NCBI GenBank assembly: GCA_030149325.1
Contig: JASBRS010000041.1
Location: 1-64,000, forward strand
Origin: Deinococci bacterium
Lineage (GTDB): Bacteria; Deinococcota; Deinococci; Deinococcales; Trueperaceae
Length of the DNA stretch: 64,000 nt
Direction: 5' to 3'
In this document: in pieces, positions 1-7,126 of the stretch
Layout of the letters: each line of letters begins with the position of its first letter
Numbering within the stretch: position 1 is the stretch's first letter
Translations under genes and position numbers: made by a program
The notes under the pieces: model-generated
Databases searched by the model: none
Told to the model about the DNA's origin: nothing
What the model saw: only the letters and a program-made list of their open reading frames with translations

Positions 1-243
1 CGGCACCACCACGCAGCCGGCCTTGAGGATGCCGTAGTAGACGATGGGGAAGTACGGGAGGTTGGGGCACGACAGCGCCACCTTCTCGCCCGGCTCGACG
101 CCCTGGGCGCGGAGATAGCCGGCCACGCGGTCGCTGAGCGCGTCCAGGGTGCCGTAGTCGAGGCTGCTGTCCCCCATCCTCACGGCCACCCGCTCCGGGT
201 AGTGGAGGGCGTGTTCGCGGACGAAGCGGCCGAGGTTGAGCAT
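1..243 (-). CDS. Acyl-CoA synthetase (AMP-forming), N-terminal fragment
   Basis: Only the first 81 codons lie in the window; the rest runs off the left edge. The ATG is the complement of 241-243. The residues read as the opening of an AMP-dependent acyl-CoA synthetase: MLNLGRFVREHA, a region matching 'DYGTLDALSDRVAGYLRAQG', then 'CPNLPYFPIVYYGILKAG', which corresponds to the usual N-terminal subdomain that recruits fatty acid and CoA. Such enzymes activate a carboxylic acid with ATP and then form the CoA thioester. The catalytic P-loop-like and A8/A10 motifs are outside the window, so chain-length preference cannot be read. A GGAAGGG stretch upstream of the ATG is a reasonable ribosome site and a TAATGT box lies at 281-286. 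A long-chain fatty acid ligase is the likeliest reading; any other ANL-superfamily ligase is possible. Confidence 0.8.
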   Translation of the reverse strand, partial: MLNLGRFVREHALHYPERVAVRMGDSSLDYGTLDALSDRVAGYLRAQGVEPGEKVALSCPNLPYFPIVYYGILKAGCVVVP

Positions 244-280
244 GTGGGTCCCTTCCCGAGGCCGAGTTGAGGTGTCCCCT

Positions 281-286
281 ACATTA
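281..286 (-). promoter_or_regulatory. Candidate -10 box of the acyl-CoA synthetase gene
   Basis: On the minus strand this reads TAATGT, about 38 nt before the ATG at 243, leaving a leader of roughly 30 nt with GGAAGGG as ribosome site. No clear -35 is visible. Confidence 0.35.
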
Positions 287-328
287 CCAGAGGGCAGGCG
301 GCGCGGCCGGACGGGGCGCGCGTCACCC

Positions 329-390
329 GTCGGCCCGACGCCTACCCGTCGGCCCGACGCCTACCAGTCGGCCCGACGCCTACCAGTCGG
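329..390. repeat. Three tandem 19-bp repeats overlapping the CYTH stop codon
   Basis: Units at 329-347, 348-366 and 367-385 share the sequence GTCGGCCCGACGCCTACC plus C or A, followed by a partial unit at 386-390. Each unit contains an imperfect palindrome GTCGGcCCGAC. The unit at 367-385 contains the stop codon (380-382) of the CYTH gene, so the gene end appears to have been duplicated in tandem beyond the stop. Confidence 0.9.
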
Positions 391-1033
391 CAAGCATGAG
401 CAGCGCTTCGGCGCGCTCGAGCTTGGTGACCGTGCTCGGCGTGAGGCGGACCAGCCGGTCGACGGCGTCCCCTACGCTCTGCAGCTCGGCGTCGCTGGTG
501 TCGCCCGCGGCCTCGACCTCGACCTCGTCGAACAGCGCGCTGCGCTCGCTGCCCGGCACCCGCGCCTCGACGCTGTCGAAGCTCACCATCGCCGCCTCCA
601 CGCCGCTCTTCAGGATGCGGAAGCGCACCCGCGTGGAGCGCAGCTCCAGGCGCGGACGCAGGTCGGCGGCATCGACCACGCCGGCGAGCCGGGCGCGCAC
701 CTCGTCGGGCCACGGCACGCCCCCGCCGGCGTCGGCTGCGAGCGGGAGCTCGAGCTCCTCGCGCCGGTGCATCGCCCCGTCGGTCTCGCCGGCGGCCTTG
801 AGGGTGGCGACGGTGCGAGCGCCGCTGCGACGCGTCCGCAGCGCCCAGCCGGCCGCGCGCAGGGCCCCGGCGTCGTCGTCGAAGTAGGTGTCGACCAGGT
901 CCTCCGCCGGGGCCGCGGCGACACCCCAGGACGCTCCGGGGGGCGACGCCTCCGCCAGCGCCGAGCGCAGCTCCGTCAGGTCGGGGACGTAGGGGTCGAG
1001 CAGGCTGTACTTGAGCTCGCGCTCGAGCGGCAT
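380..1033 (-). CDS. CYTH-domain protein (triphosphate tunnel metalloenzyme)
   Basis: A 217-residue protein starting MPLERELKYSLL. The ExExK signature of the CYTH superfamily (E-R-E-L-K) is at residues 4-8, and alternating acidic/basic strands follow, such as 'LRTRRSGARTVATLKAAGE' and 'LELRSTRVRFRIL', as expected for the eight-stranded tunnel that binds a triphosphate and metal. Family members include class IV adenylate cyclase, thiamine triphosphatase and inorganic triphosphatase; the sequence alone does not choose between them, and there is no fused CHAD domain. Expression looks leaderless: a TAGACT box lies 5 nt upstream of the ATG. The last codons and stop are part of a 19-bp tandem repeat. 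Neighbours give no functional hint. Confidence 0.85.
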   Translation of the reverse strand: MPLERELKYSLLDPYVPDLTELRSALAEASPPGASWGVAAAPAEDLVDTYFDDDAGALRAAGWALRTRRSGARTVATLKAAGETDGAMHRREELELPLAADAGGGVPWPDEVRARLAGVVDAADLRPRLELRSTRVRFRILKSGVEAAMVSFDSVEARVPGSERSALFDEVEVEAAGDTSDAELQSVGDAVDRLVRLTPSTVTKLERAEALLMLADW

Positions 1034-1038
1034 GATCG

Positions 1039-1044
1039 AGTCTA
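1039..1044 (-). promoter_or_regulatory. Leaderless -10 box (TAGACT) of the CYTH gene
   Basis: TAGACT on the minus strand is followed by 5 nt (CGATC) and then ATG at 1033, so transcription should start at or next to the start codon. Confidence 0.6.
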
Positions 1045-1117
1045 GCAGCGCCCCCGCACGGCCGCCGCCGCGAGCTGTGTCGGGGCCGGGGTTCTACCGT
1101 GTCCCACGCGTGTTTTC

Positions 1118-1135
1118 AAGGGGCAACGGCCCCTT
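1118..1135. other. Hairpin between the divergent CYTH and EF-G2 genes
   Basis: AAGGGGC at 1118-1124 pairs perfectly with GCCCCTT at 1129-1135 around an AACG loop. An overlapping alternative, CCCCT/AGGGG, surrounds the TCGG next to it. No U-tract follows, and the site lies at the -35 region of the EF-G2 promoter, so an operator-like role is possible. Confidence 0.4.
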
Positions 1136-1162
1136 CGGAGGGGGGCGGTGCGGTGGTATACT
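1134..1162 (+). promoter_or_regulatory. Promoter of the EF-G2-like gene
   Basis: TATACT at 1157-1162 with TTCGGA at 1134-1139 (17-bp spacing). The predicted start near 1169 leaves a leader of about 78 nt ending in the AAAGGAAG ribosome site. Confidence 0.5.
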
Positions 1163-1246
1163 CGCACGACCAAGGAAGTGCGCCTGGCTTCATGGACCTC
1201 GTGCCCGTGTCACCTCGCAGCTCCGCACGAAAGGAAGCCGATACCG

Positions 1247-3295
1247 ATGCCGAACATCCGTAACGTGGCCGTCCTGTCCCACAGCGGTGCGGGGAAGACG
1301 TCGCTGGTCGAGGCGATGCTCTACCGTGCCGGGAGCCTCGCGACCCTCGGCAGGGTCGAAGACGGGAGTACGGTCTCCGACCATACTCCCGAGGAGAAGC
1401 GGCGCAAGATCTCCATCTACACCTCGATCCATCCGCTGACCTGGAAGGGCGAGGCGTTCAACGTTCTGGACACCCCGGGCTACGCCGACTTCACCGGCGA
1501 GATCCGCGGCGCCCAGGCGGCGGCCGATGCGGCGCTGGTGGTGGTCTCGGCGGTGTCGGGGGTGGCGGTCGGGACCGAGCGGGTGTGGTCGTCGAGCGTC
1601 GAGCGCGAGCTCTCCAGCCTCTTCGTGATCAACAAGATGGACCGCGAGAACGCCGATTTCTTCCGGACCATGGCCGACATCGAGGCCACCCTGCAGGGCA
1701 ACATCGCGGCCATCCAGATCCCCATCGGCCAGGCCGAGGACTTCCGCGGCATCGTCGACCTGCTCACCATGAAGGCCTACCTGTGGCCCGACAACGAGCC
1801 GCAGGAGGTGCCGGTCCCCGACGAGGTCGCCGGCGTCGCCCAGGAGTACCGCGACCGCCTCGTCGAGGCCATCGTCGAGACCGACGACGAGCTGATGATG
1901 CAGTACCTCGAGGACGCCGACCTCGACGCCGGCGCCGTCATGGACGCCTTCGACCGGGCCGTGCGCGCCGGCGAGCTCACGCCGGTGCTGCTCACCTCGG
2001 CCACCCGCGTCATGGGCGTGAGCCTGCTGATGGACTTCATGGTGCACGGCGTGCGCCACGTGCAGGACCACCGGCCGCTGGAGGTCGAGGCGGGCGAGTC
2101 ACCCCAGCTCGGCGAGGGGCACCCCTTCGGCGCGCGCGTGTTCAAGACCGTGGTCGACCCCTACCTCGGCAAGGTGTCGCTGATGCGGGTGCTGGCCGGC
2201 GAGCTCAAGGCCGGGGCCACGGTGCGCGACGCCAACCAGGAGGCGGACGTTCGCGTCGCCCACCTGTACGTGCCCAACGGCAAGGACCTTAGCGAGGTCA
2301 AGGAGCTGAGCGCCGGCATGATCGGCGCCATCACCAAGGTCGACGAGGTCAAGACCGGCGACACCCTGTGCGACCCCGCGCACGTGTTCAAGCTCGCCCC
2401 CATCCGCTTCCCCTCGCCGGTCATGGCGCTGGCCCTGACGCCGAGGTCGCGGGGCGACGAGGACAAGCTCTCCGACGCCCTGCACAAGCTGCTGGACGCC
2501 GACCCGACCTTGTTGCTCGAGCGCAACGCCGATACCCACGAGACGGTGCTGTGGGGCATGGGCCACGTCCACCTCGAGATCGCCGTCAACGCCCTGAAGG
2601 ACCGCTTCGGGGTCGAGGTCGACACGCGGCCCCCCGCCGTCGCCTACCGCGAGACCATCCAGGGCAGCGGCGACGCCCGCTACCGCCACAAGAAGCAGAC
2701 CGGGGGCGCCGGACAGTTCGCCGAGGTAGCGCTGCGCGTGGCGCCGCTGGGCCGCGGCGAGGGCTTCCAGTTCGACTGGAAGGTGGTCGGCGGAACCATC
2801 CCCACGCAGTTCCAGACGAGCTGCGAGAAGGGCGTGCGCAGCGCGCTCGAGTCCGGGGTGCTGGGGCACTTCCCGGTTCAGGACCTCAAGGTCGAGGTCT
2901 ACGACGGCAAGCACCACCCCGTCGACTCCAAGGACATCGCCTTCCAGATCGCGTCCGCGCAGGCCTTCAAGGAGGCCATGCAGCAGGCGCGGCCGGCGCT
3001 GCTCGAGCCCGTGGCACTGCTGAAGGTGCGCGTGCCCGATCGCTTCACCGGCGACGTCATCTCCGACCTCAACACCCGCCGCGGGCGCATCCTCGGCATG
3101 GACTCCGAGGGCTCGGTGAGCGTGGTCAGCGCGCACGTGCCGATGGCCGAGATCCTCAGCTACTCCCCCGACCTGCGCTCCATGACCGGCGGACGCGGCG
3201 TCTTCTCGCTCAAGTTCGACCACTACGACGCCGTCCCGAGCCAGGTGGCCGACCGCGTGCTGGCCGAGCGCGAGAAGGCGGAGACCGCCTCCTAG
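1247..3295 (+). CDS. Elongation factor G-like translational GTPase (EF-G2 type)
   Basis: A 682-residue protein. I start it at the ATG at 1247, 9 nt after AAAGGAAG; an upstream in-frame start near 1148 would include the promoter. GTPase motifs: G1 SHSGAGKT (residues 11-18), G3 DTPGYADF (75-82), G4 NKMD (129-132), G5-like TSA before 'TRVMGVSLL'. The C-terminal domains IV and V are present with 'KKQTGGAGQFAEVALRV' and 'ILGMDSEG'. Switch I lacks the canonical RGITI string: the region reads RRKISIYTS (52-60). This matches the second EF-G paralogue found in Thermus and many actinobacteria rather than FusA, and the gene is not next to rpsL/rpsG/tuf. It should bind GTP and the ribosome, but its precise translational role is not settled in the family. 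It ends before a strong hairpin at 3317-3348. Confidence 0.88.
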   Translation: MPNIRNVAVLSHSGAGKTSLVEAMLYRAGSLATLGRVEDGSTVSDHTPEEKRRKISIYTSIHPLTWKGEAFNVLDTPGYADFTGEIRGAQAAADAALVVVSAVSGVAVGTERVWSSSVERELSSLFVINKMDRENADFFRTMADIEATLQGNIAAIQIPIGQAEDFRGIVDLLTMKAYLWPDNEPQEVPVPDEVAGVAQEYRDRLVEAIVETDDELMMQYLEDADLDAGAVMDAFDRAVRAGELTPVLLTSATRVMGVSLLMDFMVHGVRHVQDHRPLEVEAGESPQLGEGHPFGARVFKTVVDPYLGKVSLMRVLAGELKAGATVRDANQEADVRVAHLYVPNGKDLSEVKELSAGMIGAITKVDEVKTGDTLCDPAHVFKLAPIRFPSPVMALALTPRSRGDEDKLSDALHKLLDADPTLLLERNADTHETVLWGMGHVHLEIAVNALKDRFGVEVDTRPPAVAYRETIQGSGDARYRHKKQTGGAGQFAEVALRVAPLGRGEGFQFDWKVVGGTIPTQFQTSCEKGVRSALESGVLGHFPVQDLKVEVYDGKHHPVDSKDIAFQIASAQAFKEAMQQARPALLEPVALLKVRVPDRFTGDVISDLNTRRGRILGMDSEGSVSVVSAHVPMAEILSYSPDLRSMTGGRGVFSLKFDHYDAVPSQVADRVLAEREKAETAS

Positions 3296-3316
3296 CCCGG
3301 CCCCCACGAGATATGC

Positions 3317-3348
3317 GACCGGGCGCGCCCTCCTGGGCGCGCCCGGTC
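3317..3348. terminator. Bidirectional hairpin between EF-G2 and ccdA-like genes
   Basis: Perfect 14-bp stem, GACCGGGCGCGCCC (3317-3330) with its complement at 3335-3348, around a TCCT loop, placed between two convergent genes. There is no U-tract on either side, which weakens the intrinsic-terminator reading. Confidence 0.65.
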
Positions 3349-3364
3349 GTCCGTCGTGACGGGG

Positions 3365-4147
3365 CTAGCCGCGCTCGGAGCCGAGCAGCGGCGACAGGTT
3401 CATGCCGCTCAGGTACGCCAGGAACGAAGGCAGGATGGGCAGGACGCAGGGGGAGAGGAACGACAGCGCGCCCGCCCCGAACGCCAGCGCCAGGGTGGGG
3501 GCGGCCATGGTGCCGAACAGCGCCGACTCGGCGCTGCCGAGGTTGGCGAGGTAGGGCGACAGGGCGTTGAGCGCGCCGGTGAGCAGCAGCACCCCGACGG
3601 CGATCAGCAGCACCGCGCCCACCTTCTCCAGCGCCCCGGAGTAGCGGCGCAACCCGCGCGCCACCGGCAGCAGTTGCGACAGCGCCAGGAAGGGCAGCGA
3701 GAAGCCCAGCGAGTAGGCCAACAGCAGCAACCCCCCCTGGGCGCCGCCCCCGCTGGTGGCGGCGATGCCGAGGATGCCCGCCAGGATGGGGCCGATGCAG
3801 GGCGTCCAGCCCGCGGCGAAGGCCACGCCCACCACGGCCGAGCCGAGGTAGCCGCTGGGCTTGCGCATGAGGTGCAGGCGCAGCTCCTGCTTGAACAGCG
3901 GCAGCGGCAGCAGGTCGAGCATGATCACGCCCATCGCCACCAGCAGCACGCCCGCCACCACCCGGAGGACGTCGCCGTAGGCGAACAGCAGGTGGCTGAG
4001 CAGGCCGGCACTGAAGCCCAGCGCCACGAACACCGCCGACAGGCCGGCCACGAAGGCCAGGGTATGGAGGGCCAGGTGGAGGCGCAGGGGCAGGGCGGGG
4101 CCGCCGGCACCTCCGACGCCGGCACCGGTGCCGGCGTCGGCACTCAC
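3365..4147 (-). CDS. CcdA-family thiol-disulfide transmembrane protein with permuted motif order
   Basis: A 260-residue polytopic membrane protein. CcdA carries electrons across the membrane through two cysteines to periplasmic thioredoxin-like proteins, for example for cytochrome c maturation. In the standard family the segment with SPCxLP comes first and the GWTPCxGP segment comes later. Here the order is reversed: the protein begins with a Gly/Ala linker and 'LHTLAFVAGLSAVFVALG', continues through 'RKPSGYLGSAVVGVAFAAGWTPC' (Cys117), and ends with 'MAAPTLALAFGAGALSFLSPC' (Cys234) and 'FLAYLSGMNLSPLL'. Met214 lies where an ancestral start would be. Both redox cysteines are present. The start is a GTG overlapping the stop of the HemC-like gene as GTGA, implying coupled translation. 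A 28-bp perfect palindrome (4113-4140) encodes the new N-terminal linker. Family assignment is firm; circular permutation is my inference from motif order. Confidence 0.85.
   Translation of the reverse strand: MSADAGTGAGVGGAGGPALPLRLHLALHTLAFVAGLSAVFVALGFSAGLLSHLLFAYGDVLRVVAGVLLVAMGVIMLDLLPLPLFKQELRLHLMRKPSGYLGSAVVGVAFAAGWTPCIGPILAGILGIAATSGGGAQGGLLLLAYSLGFSLPFLALSQLLPVARGLRRYSGALEKVGAVLLIAVGVLLLTGALNALSPYLANLGSAESALFGTMAAPTLALAFGAGALSFLSPCVLPILPSFLAYLSGMNLSPLLGSERG
4113..4140. repeat. 28-bp perfect palindrome at the 5' end of ccdA-like gene
   Basis: CCGACGCCGGCACC at 4113-4126 is followed directly by its reverse complement to 4140. It lies about 7 nt inside the coding region and encodes the Ala/Gly linker preceding the first membrane segment. 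Confidence 0.9.
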
Positions 4148-5025
4148 AGCGAGGCGAGCTGGTTGCGTACGTCCTGGGCGAGCTCTCGACCCATCTCGTC
4201 GGCCTCCTTGGCCTCGCCGTTGACGCTGGCCTGGAGCGTGGTGCCCGCCTTCAGCACGGCCCCGAAGAGCGTCAGCTCGCCGTCGTCGGTGACGTTGGCG
4301 AGGGCGCCGACCACGAGCTCGGCGTCGGCGTCCGCACCGGTCTTCAGGGCGTGGGCGAAGCTGCGCTCGGCCCGCACCCGGTCGAAGCTGGGGCGGTGTT
4401 GCAGCGAGTAGGCGATCTCGAAGGCCGGGTCGTCGTCGGTGCGGACCAGCAGGCCCAGCGCCCCCTGACCGGGGGCGGGGGCGAACGCCTCGGGCTCGAG
4501 CATGACGTCGAGGCGGTTGCGGTGATCCAGGGCGAGCAGCGTCGCCGCCGGCAGCAGCAGCGCGTCGACGTCGCCGGCGGCGAGGAGCTTGAGGTCGGCC
4601 TCGAGGGCGCCGTCCATGCGGACCGTCTTGAGGTCCTGACGCTGACCCCGCAGGAAGGCGCCGTCACGGTCGGTGCGCACCCCCACGGTGGCGCCGTCCG
4701 CGAGGTCGGCCAGCGAGCGCGCGCCCTTGGTGACGAGCGCCGTCCGCGGCTCGAGGCGGCGCGCCACCGCCGCCAGCGTGACCTCCTCGGGCAGCGACAG
4801 CGGGAGCGTCTCGAGCTGCACCACCGCCACGTTGATGTCGCCTGCGGTGAGCGCCTGCAGCAGCGCGTCCGGGGTCTCGCCCGCGGTCGCCGCCGGGTTC
4901 TTGATGGTGCGGAGGGCGAAGTTCACGTCCGGCCACTCGTCCGTCAGTAGCTCGAGCACCTCTCGAGCCTGGCGCAGCGCGAGTGCGCCGTCGCGGTTGC
5001 CCAGCACGATTCTTGCCATGGCCAT
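4144..5025 (-). CDS. HemC-like protein (hydroxymethylbilane synthase fold), catalytic residues lost
   Basis: A 293-residue homologue of porphobilinogen deaminase. Recognisable landmarks are 'IVLGNRDGALALRQA' (family: RIGTRGSxLALxQ), 'VARRLEPRTALV' and 'APAPGQGALGLLVR'. The working parts are missing. The HSLKDVP motif that supplies the catalytic Asp reads VQLETLP (residues 69-75). The SSLRR motif reads DRDGAFLRG near 119-127. The Cys that holds the dipyrromethane cofactor (family GGCxxPxG) is absent around 229-236, and the whole protein has no cysteine. It therefore cannot be a normal deaminase; a binding, scaffold or regulatory role is inference. It overlaps the ccdA-like gene by 4 nt. The start could be ATG 5025 or ATG 5019; the latter sits 6 nt after TACAAC and would be leaderless. 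Confidence 0.75.
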   Translation of the reverse strand: MAMARIVLGNRDGALALRQAREVLELLTDEWPDVNFALRTIKNPAATAGETPDALLQALTAGDINVAVVQLETLPLSLPEEVTLAAVARRLEPRTALVTKGARSLADLADGATVGVRTDRDGAFLRGQRQDLKTVRMDGALEADLKLLAAGDVDALLLPAATLLALDHRNRLDVMLEPEAFAPAPGQGALGLLVRTDDDPAFEIAYSLQHRPSFDRVRAERSFAHALKTGADADAELVVGALANVTDDGELTLFGAVLKAGTTLQASVNGEAKEADEMGRELAQDVRNQLASL

Positions 5026-5051
5026 GTTGTATCACACTCCGCTGCGCGCGC

Positions 5052-5116
5052 GGATGCCAGAAAGCTCCTGCTGCAGGGCATCCCCGCGACCGCCCCCGGG
5101 CGGTCGCGGGGATGCC
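5052..5116. terminator. metK terminator hairpin with overlapping alternative pairing
   Basis: GGCATCCCCGCGACCGCCC (5077-5095) pairs perfectly with 5098-5116, a 19-bp stem between metK and the HemC-like gene, both on the minus strand. A nearby GGATGCC around 5052-5058 can instead pair with GGCATCC at 5077-5083, so two mutually exclusive structures are possible. No long U-tract is visible. Confidence 0.6.
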
Positions 5117-5128
5117 GGTGCACGGCTC

Positions 5129-6304
5129 TCAGGCGAGCGTCAGCGCCGCTGCGCGCAGCTCCTCGGCGCGGTCGGTCCGCTCCCACGGGAAGGCGGCGCG
5201 GCCGAAGTGGCCGTCGGCGCTGGGGGCGGCGTAGATCGGGCGCCGCAGGACGAGCTGCGCGATGAGCGAGGCGGGCCGGGCATCGAAGGTGCGCGTGACG
5301 AGCGCGCTGAGGCGCTCGTCGCCGAGCTCCGAGGTGCCGAAGCTGTCGACGTACATCCCCACCGGGTGCGCCACCCCGATGGCGTAGGCGAGCTGCACCT
5401 GGCAGCGCTGCGCCAGACCGGCGGCGACCACGTTCTTGGCGATGTAGCGGGCGTAGTAGCTGGCCGAGCGATCGACCTTGGTGGGGTCCTTGCCGCTGAA
5501 GGCGCCGCCGCCGTGCGGCACGGCGCCGCCGTAGGTGTCGACGATGATCTTGCGGCCGGTGAGCCCGGCGTCGGCCTGGGGGCCGCCGCGCACGAAGCGC
5601 CCGGTGGGGTTGACGAGGAAGCGGGTGCTCTCGTCGAGCAGGTCCTCGGGCATCGCCGGCCGCACCACCTGCTCGCGCACGTCGTGGCGCAGTTGCTCCA
5701 GGTCGATGTCGGGATCGTGCTGCGCCGATACCACCACGGTGTCGAGGTGGGTGGCGCGGTCGCCGTCGTAGGCGAGCGTCACCTGCGCCTTGCCGTCGGG
5801 CCGCAGGTAGGGGAGAACCCCCTCCCGCCGCACCTCGGCCAGGCGGCGCGTGAGGCGGTGGGCGAGCATGATCGGCAGCGGCATCAGCTCCGGCGTCTCG
5901 GTCGTGGCGTAGCCGAACATCAGGCCCTGGTCGCCGGCGCCGATGCGGTCGTAGTCGTCGCCGCTGGTCGACTCCTGGGCGCGGTCGACCCCCATCGCGA
6001 TGTCGGGGGACTGCTCGTTGACGGCGATGAGCACGGCCGAGTGGTCGGCGTCGATGCCGTAGGCGGCGTCGGTGTAGCCGACGTCGCGGACCGCCTGGCG
6101 GACGATCGCCTGGAAGTCGACGTAGCCGTGGCAGGTGATCTCGCCCGCGATGAGGGCGAGGCCGGTGGTCAGGATCGTCTCGGCGGCGACCCGTGCGTAC
6201 GGGTCTTCCCTGAGGATGGCATCGAGAACGCTGTCGCTGATGCGGTCGGCGAGCTTGTCGGGATGCCCCTCGTTCACCGATTCCGCGGAGATGAGTCGTC
6301 GCAC
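5129..6304 (-). CDS. metK: S-adenosylmethionine synthetase
   Basis: A 391-residue enzyme that makes S-adenosylmethionine from methionine and ATP in the cytoplasm. The signatures are complete: '[19 protein letters not shown]' at the N-terminus, [12 protein letters not shown] in the middle, and [17 protein letters not shown], the ATP/triphosphate-binding loop, in the C-terminal half. Length is typical. The start is a GTG at 6304 preceded 6-7 nt upstream by AGGAGGAC on the minus strand, a strong ribosome site. A TAGCAT box at 6368-6373 gives a leader of about 57 nt. I looked in that leader for a SAM riboswitch and saw none. A 19-bp hairpin follows the stop. Confidence 0.97.
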   Translation of the reverse strand: MRRLISAESVNEGHPDKLADRISDSVLDAILREDPYARVAAETILTTGLALIAGEITCHGYVDFQAIVRQAVRDVGYTDAAYGIDADHSAVLIAVNEQSPDIAMGVDRAQESTSGDDYDRIGAGDQGLMFGYATTETPELMPLPIMLAHRLTRRLAEVRREGVLPYLRPDGKAQVTLAYDGDRATHLDTVVVSAQHDPDIDLEQLRHDVREQVVRPAMPEDLLDESTRFLVNPTGRFVRGGPQADAGLTGRKIIVDTYGGAVPHGGGAFSGKDPTKVDRSASYYARYIAKNVVAAGLAQRCQVQLAYAIGVAHPVGMYVDSFGTSELGDERLSALVTRTFDARPASLIAQLVLRRPIYAAPSADGHFGRAAFPWERTDRAEELRAAALTLA

Positions 6305-6367
6305 GCCTGGGTCCTCCTGATGGAGCGCGGTGCGCTCCGCGACGCGGCAGGCGCCGGTCGCTCCGCC

Positions 6368-6373
6368 ATGCTA
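6368..6373 (-). promoter_or_regulatory. Candidate -10 box of metK
   Basis: TAGCAT on the minus strand, about 64 nt upstream of the GTG. No convincing -35 seen. Confidence 0.35.
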
Positions 6374-6480
6374 GCAGGGGTCGGGCCGGCGGCGCCCGCG
6401 GCCGGGGCACGCGAGGCGACGCGGCCGCGCTACGGTGCCGGCTCGACGCCGCCCCGTCGGGCCGGCGGGGACGCGGCTGC

Positions 6481-6486
6481 TAGACT
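6481..6486 (+). promoter_or_regulatory. Leaderless -10 box (TAGACT) of the GNAT gene
   Basis: TAGACT, 6 nt (CGCACC), then ATG at 6493. Same box and spacing as at 7115 and 10509. Confidence 0.65.
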
Positions 6487-6492
6487 CGCACC

Positions 6493-7056
6493 ATGGCGCA
6501 GCGCCCGCAGGGGCACGTCATCCGTCGCGCTCGACCCGAGGACGCCTCGCAGGTGGTGGCGTTGATGGGCTCGGTCTACCGCGAGGGCCGCTACTTCGTG
6601 GGCGACGGCCCGCCGCCGGCCGTGTCGCTGTCGCGGCGCATCGCCGCCGACGACCCCGAGTACGCCTTCTACGCCGTCGCCGAGGTCGCGGCCGCGGAAG
6701 CGCCCGTGACCGCCTCCGCGCCCGTGGCCGACGCCGACGCCGATCGGCGGGTCGGCGGCTGGCTCGAGCTCCACCGCCTGCAGCCCCGGCGCATGCGCCA
6801 CGTGGCGATGCTCACGGTGGCGGTGGCGCCGGAGTGGCGGAGGCGCGGGCTCGGCCGTGCGCTGCTCCGCCGCGGCTACGTCTGGGCGAGCGAGGTGGGG
6901 GTGGCCAAGATCTCGCTCAACGTGCGCGCCGGCAACGTCGCCGCCATCGCCCTGTACCTCGACGAGGGGTTCGTCGAGGAGGGGCGGGAGCGCGACCAGG
7001 TGCGCACCGACGACGGCAGCTACGAGGACAACCTCATCCTGGCGCGCTGGGGCTAG
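6493..7056 (+). CDS. GNAT-family N-acetyltransferase
   Basis: A 187-residue acetyltransferase of the GNAT fold. The N-terminus 'HVIRRARPEDASQVVALMGSV' is the usual first strand and helix. Motif A, the acetyl-CoA pyrophosphate loop (Q/R-x-x-G-x-G/A), reads RRRGLGRALL around residues 116-125 after 'MLTVAVAPEW'. The C-terminal part 'ISLNVRAGNVAAIALYLDEGF' is the typical N-x-x-A-x-x-x-Y-x-x-x-G-F ending that closes the cofactor site. An Ala/Asp-rich insertion sits near residues 67-85. The substrate cannot be read; small-molecule, peptide and protein N-termini are all known targets. It is expressed from a leaderless promoter divergent from metK. Confidence 0.88.
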   Translation: MAQRPQGHVIRRARPEDASQVVALMGSVYREGRYFVGDGPPPAVSLSRRIAADDPEYAFYAVAEVAAAEAPVTASAPVADADADRRVGGWLELHRLQPRRMRHVAMLTVAVAPEWRRRGLGRALLRRGYVWASEVGVAKISLNVRAGNVAAIALYLDEGFVEEGRERDQVRTDDGSYEDNLILARWG

Positions 7057-7114
7057 GGCGCCACGAGGTCGTGCGGGCGGCCGCGGAGGCGCCCCCACCC
7101 CTCGCGCCATCTTC

Positions 7115-7120
7115 TAGACT
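7115..7120 (+). promoter_or_regulatory. Leaderless -10 box (TAGACT) of the NYN gene
   Basis: TAGACT, 6 nt (CGGTCC), then ATG at 7127. Confidence 0.65.
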
Positions 7121-7126
7121 CGGTCC

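Noticed and set aside
329-390. CRISPR array
   Set aside because: The 19-bp units are directly adjacent without spacers and there are no cas genes.
6305-6492. SAM riboswitch in the metK leader
   Set aside because: I looked for the core helices and conserved SAM-I or SAM-II elements and saw none; only a short GC-rich leader is present.
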